The notes below the pieces were generated by a model. That model worked only from the letters and a program-made list of their open reading frames with translations, searched no databases and was not told where the DNA came from. Positions 29,927 through 38,573 of a stretch of 64,000 bases of DNA are shown here, in pieces. The number at the start of each line of letters is the position of its first letter. Position 1 is the stretch's first letter. Origin of the DNA: Duganella guangzhouensis (GTDB lineage Bacteria > Pseudomonadota > Gammaproteobacteria > Burkholderiales > Burkholderiaceae_D). Location: NCBI RefSeq assembly GCF_009674535.1, contig NZ_WKJK01000002.1, positions 186,001 to 250,000 on the forward strand, in the 5' to 3' direction. The position numbers and the translations under genes are program-made.

Positions 29927-30532
29927 TTAACGTGGAAATTGTGGAGGAGGAATGGCACGCCATTCCGGCGGGATGTCAGGCAGCACGAAACGGCTGCAGT
30001 CATGCTCGGGCGGCGTGCATCGTTTTAGACAGTGGTAGTGCTCGGCAACGCGGTGGACGATTTTTTCAATGTCCGGGAGGAAATCTGGATTGGTCTTCAA
30101 GTCGCCGCTGGCCAGCGTGTAACGCGAAAAATCGACGTACATGCCAGGACCGGTGATCTGCAGCGGCAGGCCGACCGGGTGGCGGGTCATGATGACGGGG
30201 ATGATCAAATGGCTGGGCAGCGTGTACCACTGGCGCCGCTCCCGTTCGATAAGTTGCATTGCTGCAAACTCGCGCCGGGTGTAACCATGCGCCTCATACT
30301 TGGGTGTATAAATGACAATCATGCAAACGCTCTCACACAAGGCGCGGGCGATTTTCTGGTCGATGTCGTCGCCACCGCCAAGTTGCTCACCGTCAACAAA
30401 GAGCTCGTCCTCGTTGTCGAAGTGGGGTTCGAGATAGCACTTCAAGGCATCGACCAGGTCGTCCTTGAATTTGCTCATGTAAGCATGCTGGCCATGTGCA
30501 TAACTGAAAAAGCAGCCGTGACGGATAGTCAT
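29927..30532 (-). CDS. TIR-domain protein
   Basis: 201 residues from MTIRHGCFFSYAHG; strong RBS (AGGAGGG) lies upstream, so I reject the longer frame to 30565. The single TIR-like domain (about 5-150) has the beta-A stretch CFFSYAHG, the BB-loop-like region FVDGEQLGGGDDIDQKI, strand MIVIYTPKY, and YTRREFAAM where E88 matches the position of the NADase catalytic Glu. The C-terminal part (150-201) is Pro/Cys-containing and unassigned. It is translated just before the KGG-NTPase/TPR gene. It is similar in shape to TIR-like proteins found beside KGG NTPases; whether it hydrolyses NAD is not known. Divergent from the next gene on the right. Confidence 0.72.
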   Translation of the reverse strand: MTIRHGCFFSYAHGQHAYMSKFKDDLVDALKCYLEPHFDNEDELFVDGEQLGGGDDIDQKIARALCESVCMIVIYTPKYEAHGYTRREFAAMQLIERERRQWYTLPSHLIIPVIMTRHPVGLPLQITGPGMYVDFSRYTLASGDLKTNPDFLPDIEKIVHRVAEHYHCLKRCTPPEHDCSRFVLPDIPPEWRAIPPPQFPR

Positions 30533-30690
30533 GATATCCCTCCTACGTTTAACCAACTCTAACAATCCTTTGTGACGGGACTTTGAGGCAGAACAAACGT
30601 GCGGCAGGCCGAACTTTGCGCAAACGGCTGGCGCTTTGCGGTATCATCGAAATATAACGACCGTTCTTTTTTATAACCAAGGAGACCAGA

Positions 30691-31665
30691 ATGAAAGCTG
30701 TGGTGTGCGAAAACTGGGGCGTGCCGGATACGCTAAAAGTGCAAGAATTGCAAGATCCACAGCCTGGTCCGGGCCAGGTGGTGATCGAGGTGCAAGCGGC
30801 CGGCGTCAATTTTCCGGACGTGCTGATCGTGCAGGGAAAGTATCAATTCAAGCCCGAGCTGCCGTTCGTGCCCGGCAGCGAGGTGGCCGGCATCATCCGC
30901 TCGGTTGCTGATGATGTGACAACTTTCAAGCCCGGCGACCAGGTCATCGCCTTCACCGGTGGTTTTGGGCAACAGCTGTTAGCACCGGCACAAGCACTGA
31001 TACCCATGCCGCCTGGCATGGATTTCGACACGGCGGCCGCCATCACCCTCACCTATGGCACCTCGTATCACGCGATTGTGGACCGGGCCAAGCTAGAAAA
31101 TGGTGAGAACATGCTAATTCTTGGCGCGGCTGGCGGGGTCGGACTGGCCGCGATTGAGATAGGAAAAGCCCTTGGCGCCCGCATTATTGCTTGCGCCTCG
31201 ACCGATGAGAAGCTGGAAGTCTGCCGCCAGCACGGTGCCGACGTGCTGATCAACTACAGCACCCAGGATTTGCGCGAGGCGGTGAAGGCGGCGACCGGCG
31301 GCAAGGGGCCGGATGTGATTTACGATCCGGTTGGCGGCGATTATGCGGAGCCGGCGTTCCATTCGATTGCGTGGGGTGGACGATATCTGGTGGTGGGCTT
31401 CGCCAACGGCGAAATCCCGAAATTGCCACTCAATCTGACCTTGCTCAAAGGTGCGTCACTGGTCGGCGTATTCTGGGGCGAATTCACCAAACGTAATCCA
31501 AAAGGCAATATGGCGAATATGCGCCAGTTGCTGCAATGGTTGCATGAAGGGAAGATCAAGCCGCTGGTATCCGCTCGCTATCCGCTGGCACAAGCGGCCC
31601 AGGCCTTGAACGATATGGCGGCCAGGAAGGTGACCGGCAAAGTGGTGGTATTGCCTCAAGAGTAA
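30691..31665 (+). CDS. NADPH:quinone oxidoreductase-like MDR dehydrogenase
   Basis: 324 residues. Medium-chain dehydrogenase/reductase, quinone oxidoreductase subgroup: GroES-like N-terminus (QDPQPGPGQVVIEVQAAGVNFPDVLIVQGKYQFKPELPFVPGSEVAGII) and Rossmann motif GAAGGVGLAAIEIGKALGARIIA (about 147). The structural and catalytic zinc Cys clusters of true alcohol dehydrogenases are missing, pointing to an NADPH-dependent reductase. Good RBS AAGGAGA. The substrate cannot be read from sequence. Transcribed divergently from the TIR operon across 158 bases, where I could not place convincing promoters. Confidence 0.85.
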   Translation: MKAVVCENWGVPDTLKVQELQDPQPGPGQVVIEVQAAGVNFPDVLIVQGKYQFKPELPFVPGSEVAGIIRSVADDVTTFKPGDQVIAFTGGFGQQLLAPAQALIPMPPGMDFDTAAAITLTYGTSYHAIVDRAKLENGENMLILGAAGGVGLAAIEIGKALGARIIACASTDEKLEVCRQHGADVLINYSTQDLREAVKAATGGKGPDVIYDPVGGDYAEPAFHSIAWGGRYLVVGFANGEIPKLPLNLTLLKGASLVGVFWGEFTKRNPKGNMANMRQLLQWLHEGKIKPLVSARYPLAQAAQALNDMAARKVTGKVVVLPQE

Positions 31666-31672
31666 CAGACAA

Positions 31673-31716
31673 CCGCGCCGGCGACCGCCACATCGGGTCG
31701 CCGGCGCGGCGAATTT
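31673..31716. terminator. GC-rich hairpin between convergent quinone-reductase and dinG genes
   Basis: 14-bp perfect stem CCGCGCCGGCGACC (31673-31686) with 31696-31709 and a 9-base loop; downstream on the plus strand comes GAATTTTATT. A probable terminator for the plus gene, and possibly also for dinG. Confidence 0.65.
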
Positions 31717-31728
31717 TATTACTGGAAG

Positions 31729-33765
31729 TTACTGCTCGGAATACTTGTTTTTGAAGAAGTCGAGCACGACTTGCTGTTCGCGCGTGCGTTTGAACGCCGG
31801 CAAACTCTGCCAAATTCGCTTGCCGTAAGGCTTGGAAATCACGCGCGGATCGCACAACATCAGCACGCCCTGGTCTTTTTCATCACGAATCAGACGGCCG
31901 GCGCCCTGCTTCAGATTGATGATCGCTTCCGGCAAAGTGTGGTGCATAAAGCCATTTTTGCCCTGCTTTTCCATCACCTCGATGCGGGCCGCCAGCACCG
32001 GATCATCGGGCGGCGCGAATGGCAATTTATCAATAATCACCAGCGACAAGGCGTCGCCGCGCACGTCCACGCCCTCCCAGAAACTTTGCGATCCGATCAA
32101 CACGCCGTTGCCGGCCTTGCGGAATTGATCCAGCAATTCGGTGCGGCCCTTGTCGCCCTGAATGAACAATGGGAACGGCAAACCGCGCTTCTCAAACTCG
32201 TCGCGCAGCACTTCGGCGGCCCGTTTGACCGCGCGCAAAGTCGTGCACAAAAGGAAAGTTTTACCACCGGCGGCCTCGATCACCGGCAAGGCCAGGTTCA
32301 GTACCGCGTCGGTATAGCCGAAGGAATTCGGGTCCGGCAAGCCGGTCGGCACATACAAAATGCCCTGTTCTTCGTAGTTGAACGGGCTGGGCCAGGAGCG
32401 CGACGGCTCGTCGCCCAGGCCCATTTGCTCGGAGAAATGGCTGAAATCGTTCTTCACCGCCAACGTTGCCGAGGTAAAAATCCAGCTGCGCGGCACGCCT
32501 TCGCGCTGGCCATTGAAGATCGGCGCGATCGACAGCGGTGTTTTGTGCAGCTGCAAGGACGAGGTATAGGCCTCGACCCAGAACACGGCCTCCTCGCCCT
32601 TGGCGACCTTGGCCTTGGGGTCAAATTTCCACGCGCCCAGACGCTGCTGCAATTCCAGCCCGCGCTGACGGCATTGCTCCAGCGTTTCGGCGCGCTCGGC
32701 CTGCTTGTCCAGCACCGCCACCATGCCGTCCAGCTCATCCTTGAGCTTTTCCAGTGCCGGGAAGAAATCGCTGGAGGGCGCGATCTGCGGCAACGACAGC
32801 CGTACGATGTCTTGGGGGAAAGTCAGCCGCAGATCGCGCGCGGCTTTTTCCACCACCGTCACCACCTTGCCCCAGTCGGCGCCATCGCGCGCCTGCGACA
32901 AGCCTTCGGCCAGCACATCGCGGCACAGTTCCAGCACCTGGGAGGTGGAGAAGGTGTCGCCAAAGAACAGCGTGGCGGTATCCGGCAGCTGGTGCGCCTC
33001 GTCGAAGATGATGGTGTTGGCCGATGGCAGCAGTTCGGCCACGCCGGAATCCTTCAGCGCCACATCGGCAAAGAACAGGTGATGGTTGACCACCACCACG
33101 TCCGCCTGCTGCGCCTCCTTGCGCGCCTTCATGACGAAGCAATCCTGGTAATACTGGCATTCGGCGCCCATGCAATTGTCGCGGGTCGAGGTCACCAGAT
33201 TCCACACCGTGGCGTTTTCCGGCACCCGGGCCAGCTCGGCCTTGTCGCCGGACTTGGTCATTTTGAGAAAACGCGAGATTTCACGCAAATAACCAACATC
33301 GTCGCGCGAGGTCATGCGACCATTCTGCAGCGTGCGTTCCAGATGGTAGTGGCAGACGTAGTTCGAGCGCCCCTTCAGCAGCGCCACCGAAACCGGCGCC
33401 TGCAGGGCATTGCGCACCGCCGGGATATCGCGCAGGAACAACTGGTCCTGCAAGTTCTTGGTTCCGGTCGACACGATGGTTTTGCCGCCCCACAACAGCG
33501 CCGGCACCAGATACGCGAAGGTCTTGCCCGTGCCCGTGCCGGCCTCGGCGATCAGCGTGGTCTGGCTGGCGATGGCGGACGCGATCGCCTTGGCCATCTC
33601 GGTTTGCGAGCGGCGTGGGCGGAAGTCGCCAACGGCCGGCCCCAGCGGACCGCCAGCTCCGAACAGGCGCTCGACCTCGGAGTCATACTTGCCGGGGGGC
33701 TGTTCTGGAGTGGCGCCGATGATGGCGGGCGTGGCTTCGGGGGACGGTGGGAGGTGTTCGGTCAA
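31729..33765 (-). CDS. DinG/YoaA-family ATP-dependent DNA helicase
   Basis: 678 residues, XPD-like superfamily 2 helicase. Walker A EAGTGTGKT (74-82), four Cys that fit an FeS cluster (C138, C198, C203, C209), DEAH box (255-258), and C-terminal helicase motifs GSQSFWEGVDVRGDALSLVIIDKLPF and QGAGRLIRDEKDQGVL. It is closer to YoaA than to DinG in layout, hence no symbol. These enzymes unwind DNA damage-related structures (D-loops, R-loops). The start is TTG (33763-33765) giving MTEHLPP; no ATG lies near it in frame before the Walker A region, so the exact start is uncertain. Convergent with the quinone reductase gene. Confidence 0.9.
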   Translation of the reverse strand: MTEHLPPSPEATPAIIGATPEQPPGKYDSEVERLFGAGGPLGPAVGDFRPRRSQTEMAKAIASAIASQTTLIAEAGTGTGKTFAYLVPALLWGGKTIVSTGTKNLQDQLFLRDIPAVRNALQAPVSVALLKGRSNYVCHYHLERTLQNGRMTSRDDVGYLREISRFLKMTKSGDKAELARVPENATVWNLVTSTRDNCMGAECQYYQDCFVMKARKEAQQADVVVVNHHLFFADVALKDSGVAELLPSANTIIFDEAHQLPDTATLFFGDTFSTSQVLELCRDVLAEGLSQARDGADWGKVVTVVEKAARDLRLTFPQDIVRLSLPQIAPSSDFFPALEKLKDELDGMVAVLDKQAERAETLEQCRQRGLELQQRLGAWKFDPKAKVAKGEEAVFWVEAYTSSLQLHKTPLSIAPIFNGQREGVPRSWIFTSATLAVKNDFSHFSEQMGLGDEPSRSWPSPFNYEEQGILYVPTGLPDPNSFGYTDAVLNLALPVIEAAGGKTFLLCTTLRAVKRAAEVLRDEFEKRGLPFPLFIQGDKGRTELLDQFRKAGNGVLIGSQSFWEGVDVRGDALSLVIIDKLPFAPPDDPVLAARIEVMEKQGKNGFMHHTLPEAIINLKQGAGRLIRDEKDQGVLMLCDPRVISKPYGKRIWQSLPAFKRTREQQVVLDFFKNKYSEQ

Positions 33766-33780
33766 AATAAGTCGTTATGC

Positions 33781-33981
33781 CTACGCCGGAACGTCGGGCA
33801 CCAATTGCATTTTTAGCAGAGTGATATGGTCTTTCAGTTGCAGTTTGCGCTTTTTGAGGCGCCGCAATTGCAGTTGATCGTGGTGACCGTCCAGCGTCAG
33901 CATGGCAATGACCGCGTCCAGGTCGCGGTGCTCAACATCAAGTTCAATCAAACGACGCTGAATATCTTGTACATCAGTCAT
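33781..33981 (-). CDS. YdcH/DUF465-type small coiled-coil protein
   Basis: 66 residues from MTDVQDIQRRLIELDVEHRDLDAVIAML. Two amphipathic helices with a basic hairpin (LQLRRLKKRKLQLKDHITLLKMQL) match the YdcH/DUF465 family, whose role is unknown. The start is the ATG at 33979-33981, leaving out a 25-residue N-terminal extension of the open frame that is not family-like. It lies 15 bases upstream of dinG on the same strand and could be co-transcribed with it. Confidence 0.8.
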   Translation of the reverse strand: MTDVQDIQRRLIELDVEHRDLDAVIAMLTLDGHHDQLQLRRLKKRKLQLKDHITLLKMQLVPDVPA

Positions 33982-34096
33982 ATTTCTCAACCAAATAGTT
34001 TCACCGGAACAACACCAATTGCGTACCCGTTGCATACAAACTGCGACCCGGTGCATAGTTTAATCTACGGCGCGTCCGCCGCCAACAAATGATCTT

Positions 34097-34900
34097 ATGA
34101 GCGCCTACAAAATAGAAGCCGGGACCGCCCAGCACATCGGCAATCGGCCGCAACAGAACGACCGCGTGGCGCTGTACACCGCCGCCCAGGCGCCCGGTTA
34201 CGTGATGGCGGTGCTGGCCGACGGCAACAGCAGCCCGCTGGTGTCCGACCAGGTACTGCTGACCAGCAAGCACTTGTTCGACGAATACCGCGTGGGCGAC
34301 AGCGTCAACCTGCCGCGCTTGCAGCAGCTGCTGGCCAATATTGCGCTGGAAGTGCATCAGATGGTCAAAATGAATCCGCTGGCGGCGGCGACCGAGCCGC
34401 AGGCCGCGCTGGCGCTGATGGTGCTGACGCCGCAAGCGCAACTGGTGTGGGCGCATGTGGGCGATGCCCGCGTCTACCGCTTTCGCGGCGAAGCCTGCGC
34501 CATGCGCAGCAATGACACCGCCTATGTCGAACACCTGGTCAATCACGACAAGCTGCCGCTGGAGGCGGCCAAAAAACACCGCGCCTCGCGTCTGCTGAAC
34601 AATGCGCTGGGCAATCGCCTGAAAGACCCCTACGTCAGCACCGGCAGTTACGAAGGCTTGCAGGCCGGCGACGCGCTGATGCTGTGTTCGGATGGTCTGT
34701 GGCAGTTGTTTCGCCCCGAAGAACTGGCGGCGGCGGTGGCGCGCAACACGCCGCGCCAGGCCGCCGAACGCCTGATCAACAAAGCCGGCGAGCGCGCCCA
34801 GGGCAAGGGCGATAACGCCTCGATGGCCATCATCAAGCTGGTGTCGCCGCCGCCGGAAGCGCCCGGCTACACCGTGCAGAAGATGCGCAGAGCCGTCTGA
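34097..34900 (+). CDS. PP2C-family serine/threonine protein phosphatase
   Basis: 267 residues, one cytoplasmic PPM/PP2C domain with no membrane segment. Metal-binding landmarks: D22 in QQNDRVALY, D42-G43 in VLADGNSS (where most have ADGMGG), D123 in HVGDARVYRF, D199 in LCSDGLW, and D239-N240 in GKGDNASM. The catalytic set looks complete although the glycine-rich loop after ADG is unusual. A dephosphorylating role on Ser/Thr-phosphoproteins is predicted; an LRR-kinase lies 10 kb away but no link is shown. Divergent from the YdcH-like gene. Confidence 0.85.
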   Translation: MSAYKIEAGTAQHIGNRPQQNDRVALYTAAQAPGYVMAVLADGNSSPLVSDQVLLTSKHLFDEYRVGDSVNLPRLQQLLANIALEVHQMVKMNPLAAATEPQAALALMVLTPQAQLVWAHVGDARVYRFRGEACAMRSNDTAYVEHLVNHDKLPLEAAKKHRASRLLNNALGNRLKDPYVSTGSYEGLQAGDALMLCSDGLWQLFRPEELAAAVARNTPRQAAERLINKAGERAQGKGDNASMAIIKLVSPPPEAPGYTVQKMRRAV

Positions 34901-34909
34901 ACCGTCTGA

Positions 34910-35566
34910 TTACTGCTTGGCCGGCGCCTGCTTCTGGGCTTCGGCCTTCTTGCGTTCGGCTTCGTCGCGCTCGGCGGCCTGCTTGGCCTTCTCGGCGTTT
35001 TCCGCCATCTTGCGTTTCACTTCGGCCTGACGGCGCTCCGACTCCACCTTTTTACGCTCGAACGCTTCCACGTTGGCGGCGCGTTTGGTGGCGTTGGCGG
35101 CGTCCTCGCGCTCCTGACGCTTCACCTTATCTTCATGCTGGGCTTCACGCTCGGCCACGCGCGGACCGGAGGCCGGCTTGGGATCAGCATGCTCTTCCTT
35201 CGGCGGCTTGGGCGGCTGGGCGGCGCGCAGCGCGGCTTCCTCGGCATCCTTGCGGGCGCGCTCGGCCAGATCGGCATCGCGCTTGGCGACCGAGTCGACC
35301 CGCTTGAAATGCTCGGCGTCGACCTCGCGCGCGCGGATCTCGGCAAGCGCCACGCGGCGCTTTTCCTTGGCCTTGTCCAGGCAGTTATTGACGAAAAACT
35401 TGGTATAGCATTCGCGCTCGCTGGTGGCGAATTCGGCGTGCGTGGCCTCGCGGTCCTTGGCCACTTTCGCCAGCGCGACGTTAGCTTCGTCGACCGATTT
35501 CACACCTTCGGCTTGCGCCGTGGCGGCTGCGCTCAGCATCGCCAGCGCAATCATGATTGCTTTCAT
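34910..35566 (-). CDS. Exported highly charged coiled-coil protein, unknown function
   Basis: 218 residues from MKAIMIALAMLSAAATAQA, a cleavable signal peptide, with RBS AAGGATAAG upstream. The mature part is rich in Ala/Glu/Lys/Arg with long predicted helices (RDADLAERARKDAEEAALRA and repeats of AERDEAERKKAEAQK), a TolA-like periplasmic rod composition but no TolA C-terminal domain. Two Cys (ERECYTKFFVNNCLDKAKEKRR) may form a disulfide. It is in the same direction as, and 10 bases from, zapE's stop. Unnamed; likely periplasmic structural protein. Confidence 0.7.
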   Translation of the reverse strand: MKAIMIALAMLSAAATAQAEGVKSVDEANVALAKVAKDREATHAEFATSERECYTKFFVNNCLDKAKEKRRVALAEIRAREVDAEHFKRVDSVAKRDADLAERARKDAEEAALRAAQPPKPPKEEHADPKPASGPRVAEREAQHEDKVKRQEREDAANATKRAANVEAFERKKVESERRQAEVKRKMAENAEKAKQAAERDEAERKKAEAQKQAPAKQ

Positions 35567-35576
35567 ATTCTTATCC

Positions 35577-36674
35577 TTACGCCAGCGATGCGGCAGCGCC
35601 ACGCTGCTGGCGGTTCATGTATTCCTGCGACTGCATTTCGACGATACGCGACACGGTGCGATGGAATTCGTTGGCCATGGCGCCGGTGGTGTACAGCTCT
35701 TCCGGCTCGACCTCGGCCGACATCAGCAGCTTCACGCCCTGGTCGTAGAACACGTCGATCAGCCAGGTGAAGCGGCGCGCCTCCGACGACATCGAGGCCG
35801 ACATCATCGGCACTCCGGACAATATCACGGTATGGAAGCGGCTGGCGATTTCCAGGTAATCGTTCTGCGAGCGCGGGCCGCCGCACAGGGTGTTGAAGTC
35901 GAACCAGATGATGGTGCCGGCGCGACGCAAGGCGCGGATTTCGCGCGCCTCGATGCGGATCACCGGATCTTCATCGGCGGTTTCGGCCACGCTGGCGTAG
36001 GCGTCGCGCAGCGCCTTGTCGGTCTGGGCGTTGAGCGGCGTGTAGTAGGCTTCCACCTGCTCCAGCGCGCGACCGCGATAGTCGATGCCGGCGTCGATGT
36101 TCATCACGTCCAGCTTCTCGTACAGCAGCGCGATGGTCGGCAGGATGCGGTCGCGGTGCAGGCCGTCCGGATACAGCAGCTGCGGATCGTAGTTGGAGGT
36201 CATGATGAAGGACACGCCATTGTCGAACAGCGCCTTCAGCAGGTTGTACATGATCATGGCGTCGGCCACGTCCGAGATGTGGAACTCGTCGAAGCAGATC
36301 AGCCGGTATTTCTTGGCGACGCGTTTGGCCACCTCGTCCAGCGGGTCGGCCACGCCGCGCAGCTCGTCGAGCTGGCGATGCACATCGCGCATGAATTCGT
36401 GGAAGTGCAACCGGGTCTTGCGCACCAGCGGCACCACCGAGAAGAAACTGTCCATCAGGAAGGACTTGCCGCGCCCCACTCCACCCCACATGTACACGCC
36501 CTTCGGCACCGCCGGGCGGTTGATCAGGCGTTTGAAGGTACTGGAGCGCTGTCCCTTGTACTCCACCCATTCGTCATAGCATTGCTGCAGACGGGTGATC
36601 GCGCGCTGCTGCGCTTCATCGGGCTTGTAGCCGCGCTGTGACAGCGCGTTGTGGTAGTACTCTTGGACGTTCAT
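35577..36674 (-). CDS. zapE: Cell division protein ZapE (AFG1-like ATPase)
   Basis: 365 residues from MNVQEYYHNALSQRGY. AFG1/LACE1-type P-loop ATPase: Walker A YMWGGVGRGKSFLMDSFF, Walker B and following FDEFHISDVADAMI. ZapE binds FtsZ under stress in E. coli. The in-frame open region extends to 36710 but crosses the lpdA terminator, so the inner ATG is preferred. It lies 69 bases downstream of lpdA. Confidence 0.92.
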   Translation of the reverse strand: MNVQEYYHNALSQRGYKPDEAQQRAITRLQQCYDEWVEYKGQRSSTFKRLINRPAVPKGVYMWGGVGRGKSFLMDSFFSVVPLVRKTRLHFHEFMRDVHRQLDELRGVADPLDEVAKRVAKKYRLICFDEFHISDVADAMIMYNLLKALFDNGVSFIMTSNYDPQLLYPDGLHRDRILPTIALLYEKLDVMNIDAGIDYRGRALEQVEAYYTPLNAQTDKALRDAYASVAETADEDPVIRIEAREIRALRRAGTIIWFDFNTLCGGPRSQNDYLEIASRFHTVILSGVPMMSASMSSEARRFTWLIDVFYDQGVKLLMSAEVEPEELYTTGAMANEFHRTVSRIVEMQSQEYMNRQQRGAAASLA

Positions 36675-36689
36675 AGTGTTCATTCTGCA

Positions 36690-36722
36690 CAAACAAAAAT
36701 GGCGGGCCATGGCGGCCCGCCC
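36690..36722 (-). terminator. Terminator after lpdA
   Basis: GGCGGGCC (36701-36708), five-base loop, GGCCCGCC (36714-36721); on the minus strand it is followed by ATTTTTGTTT. It ends the sucA-sucB-pspC-lpdA run and lies just upstream of zapE's ATG. Confidence 0.8.
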
Positions 36723-36743
36723 TGTAGCCCAGCTAAATCAGGC

Positions 36744-38174
36744 TTAGAAGTTCAGCGTACGCTTGTCGATCGCCAGCGCCGCTTCTTTCGTTGCTTCCGA
36801 CAGCGATGGGTGAGCGTGGCAGATGCGCGCGATGTCTTCCGCCGATGCCTTGAACTCCATCGCCACCACGGCTTCCGAAATCAGTTCCGAAGCCATTGGG
36901 CCGATGATGTGCACGCCCAGGATTTCGTCGGTGGTCGCGTCAGCCAGGAACTTGACCATGCCCGAGGTATCGCCCAGCGCGCGTGCGCGGCCGTTGGCCA
37001 GGAATGGGAAGGTGCCGGCTTTGTACGCCACGCCTTCGGCCTTCAGCGTCTGTTCGGTTTTGCCGACCCAGGCGATTTCCGGCGAGGTGTAGATCACCCA
37101 AGGGATGGTGTTGAAGTTGGTGTGGCCGTGCTGGCCAGCGATACGCTCGGCCACGGCAACGCCTTCTTCTTCCGCTTTGTGCGCCAGCATCGGGCCACGC
37201 ACCACGTCACCAATCGCCCATACGCCTGGCAGATTGGTTTTGCAGTCGTCGTCGACGGCCACGAAACCACGCTCGTCCAGCGCCAGACCGACTTTATCAG
37301 CGGCCAGGCCGTTGGTGTTCGGGGTACGGCCGATCGACACGATCAGCTTGTCGAACACGGCGGTGTTGGCTTCGCCTTTGGCGTTATCGAATTCCACGGT
37401 GACGTTGTTGTCGCCCTTGGTGACTTTGTTGATCTTGCAGCCCAGGTTGATGCTCAGACCTTGCTTGGTGAACAGCTTGTTGGCTTCCTTGGCGATCTGC
37501 TCGTCAACTGCGCCCAGGAAGGTCGGCAGACCTTCCAGCACGGTCACTTCCGAACCCAGACGACGCCATACCGAACCCATTTCCAGGCCGATCACGCCGG
37601 CGCCGATCACGCCCAGTTTTTTCGGCACGGCCGCGATGTCCAGCGCGCCGGTGTTCGACAGGATCAGTTGCTCATCGAACTCCGCGCCTGGCAAAGCACG
37701 GGCGTTGGAGCCGGTGGCGATGATCACTTGCTTGCCGGTGATCGACTCGTTGGCAGGCGCGCTGATGGTCAGCGGGTAGCCTTCGGCGGTAGCGGCGCCA
37801 GCGAAGGCGGCGCGGCCGTGGAAGAAGGTCACTTTGTTTTTCTTGAACAGGTACAGGATACCGTCGTTGTTTTGCTTCACAACGCCGTCCTTACGCTTGA
37901 TCATCTGGCCCAGGTTCAGCGACAGGCCGGCGACGTCGATGCCGTGCTCTTTGAACGCATGGCCGGCGTGCTCGTAGTGTTCCGACGATTGCAGCAGCGC
38001 TTTGGATGGGATGCAACCAACGTTGGTGCAGGTGCCGCCTGGAGCAGGACCGCCCTTTTCATTTTCCCATGCGTCCACGCAGGCTACCGAGAAGCCCAGC
38101 TGCGCTGCGCGGATGGCGGCGATGTAACCGCCAGGACCGGCGCCGATGACTACTACGTCAAATTGTTTGCTCAT
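36744..38174 (-). CDS. lpdA: Dihydrolipoyl dehydrogenase (E3) of the 2-oxoglutarate dehydrogenase complex
   Basis: 476 residues from [20 protein letters not shown]; an in-frame TTG five codons earlier is ignored. FAD-binding GxGxxG, redox-active disulfide [16 protein letters not shown] (Cys pair), NAD-binding [13 protein letters not shown] and C-terminal dimer motif [13 protein letters not shown] all present. It reoxidises the lipoyl groups of E2. Placed 4 bases after a PspC-type gene, which separates it from sucB. Confidence 0.96.
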   Translation of the reverse strand: MSKQFDVVVIGAGPGGYIAAIRAAQLGFSVACVDAWENEKGGPAPGGTCTNVGCIPSKALLQSSEHYEHAGHAFKEHGIDVAGLSLNLGQMIKRKDGVVKQNNDGILYLFKKNKVTFFHGRAAFAGAATAEGYPLTISAPANESITGKQVIIATGSNARALPGAEFDEQLILSNTGALDIAAVPKKLGVIGAGVIGLEMGSVWRRLGSEVTVLEGLPTFLGAVDEQIAKEANKLFTKQGLSINLGCKINKVTKGDNNVTVEFDNAKGEANTAVFDKLIVSIGRTPNTNGLAADKVGLALDERGFVAVDDDCKTNLPGVWAIGDVVRGPMLAHKAEEEGVAVAERIAGQHGHTNFNTIPWVIYTSPEIAWVGKTEQTLKAEGVAYKAGTFPFLANGRARALGDTSGMVKFLADATTDEILGVHIIGPMASELISEAVVAMEFKASAEDIARICHAHPSLSEATKEAALAIDKRTLNF

Positions 38175-38178
38175 GTTT

Positions 38179-38517
38179 TTAATTTCCAATCAGTTCGTCT
38201 TCTGGAACGAAGATCCATAACAGAATGTAGATCGCGAGGCCGAAACCAAAGGTGAGGACGAACATCACGAACAGCAATCGCCAGATCCACGCCTCCACGC
38301 CGCTGATGCGACCCAGGCCGCCGCAGACGCCACCGAGCCAGCGGTCGGTGCGCGAGCGGCGCAGCCGCGAAATATCAGAGGTGGCGACGCCGGGACCGGC
38401 AGTGCCGGTGGCTTCGCTGTTGAGCAGACGGGCTTTTGCCGCCGCGAACTCTTGGTCCGTCAGCGCACCCGCCTGATTTAGTTCGTGCAAACGCTTGATT
38501 TCTTCCGAGACGCTCAT
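38179..38517 (-). CDS. SHOCT-PspC domain membrane protein
   Basis: 112 residues. N-terminal SHOCT-like helix pair ([26 protein letters not shown], about 7-35), a short linker, then a PspC domain with [55 protein letters not shown]. Two transmembrane segments. PspC proteins act in phage-shock/envelope stress. Sits between sucB and lpdA, 4 bases upstream of the lpdA start, an odd location for a membrane stress protein; a hairpin precedes it. Confidence 0.85.
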   Translation of the reverse strand: MSVSEEIKRLHELNQAGALTDQEFAAAKARLLNSEATGTAGPGVATSDISRLRRSRTDRWLGGVCGGLGRISGVEAWIWRLLFVMFVLTFGFGLAIYILLWIFVPEDELIGN

Positions 38518-38537
38518 TCAAGACCCTCTTGAGAATT

Positions 38538-38561
38538 CCCCGGGCCGAGGCTGGCCCGGGG
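38538..38561. other. Intercistronic hairpin between sucB and pspC-like gene
   Basis: CCCCGGGCC (38538-38546), six-base loop, GGCCCGGGG (38553-38561), a perfect 9-bp stem. No T run follows on the minus strand, so it is more likely a transcript-stability or processing element than a terminator. It is 12 bases past the sucB stop. Confidence 0.5.
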
Positions 38562-38573
38562 TAGCGCGATGAA

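Noticed and set aside
27956..30532. Thoeris or CBASS or TIR-STING label for the TIR operon
   Set aside because: No ThsA-like, cyclase or STING gene is present; only the TIR and KGG-NTPase/TPR genes are seen.
31771..33816. 681-codon open frame on the plus strand
   Set aside because: Antisense to the helicase gene.
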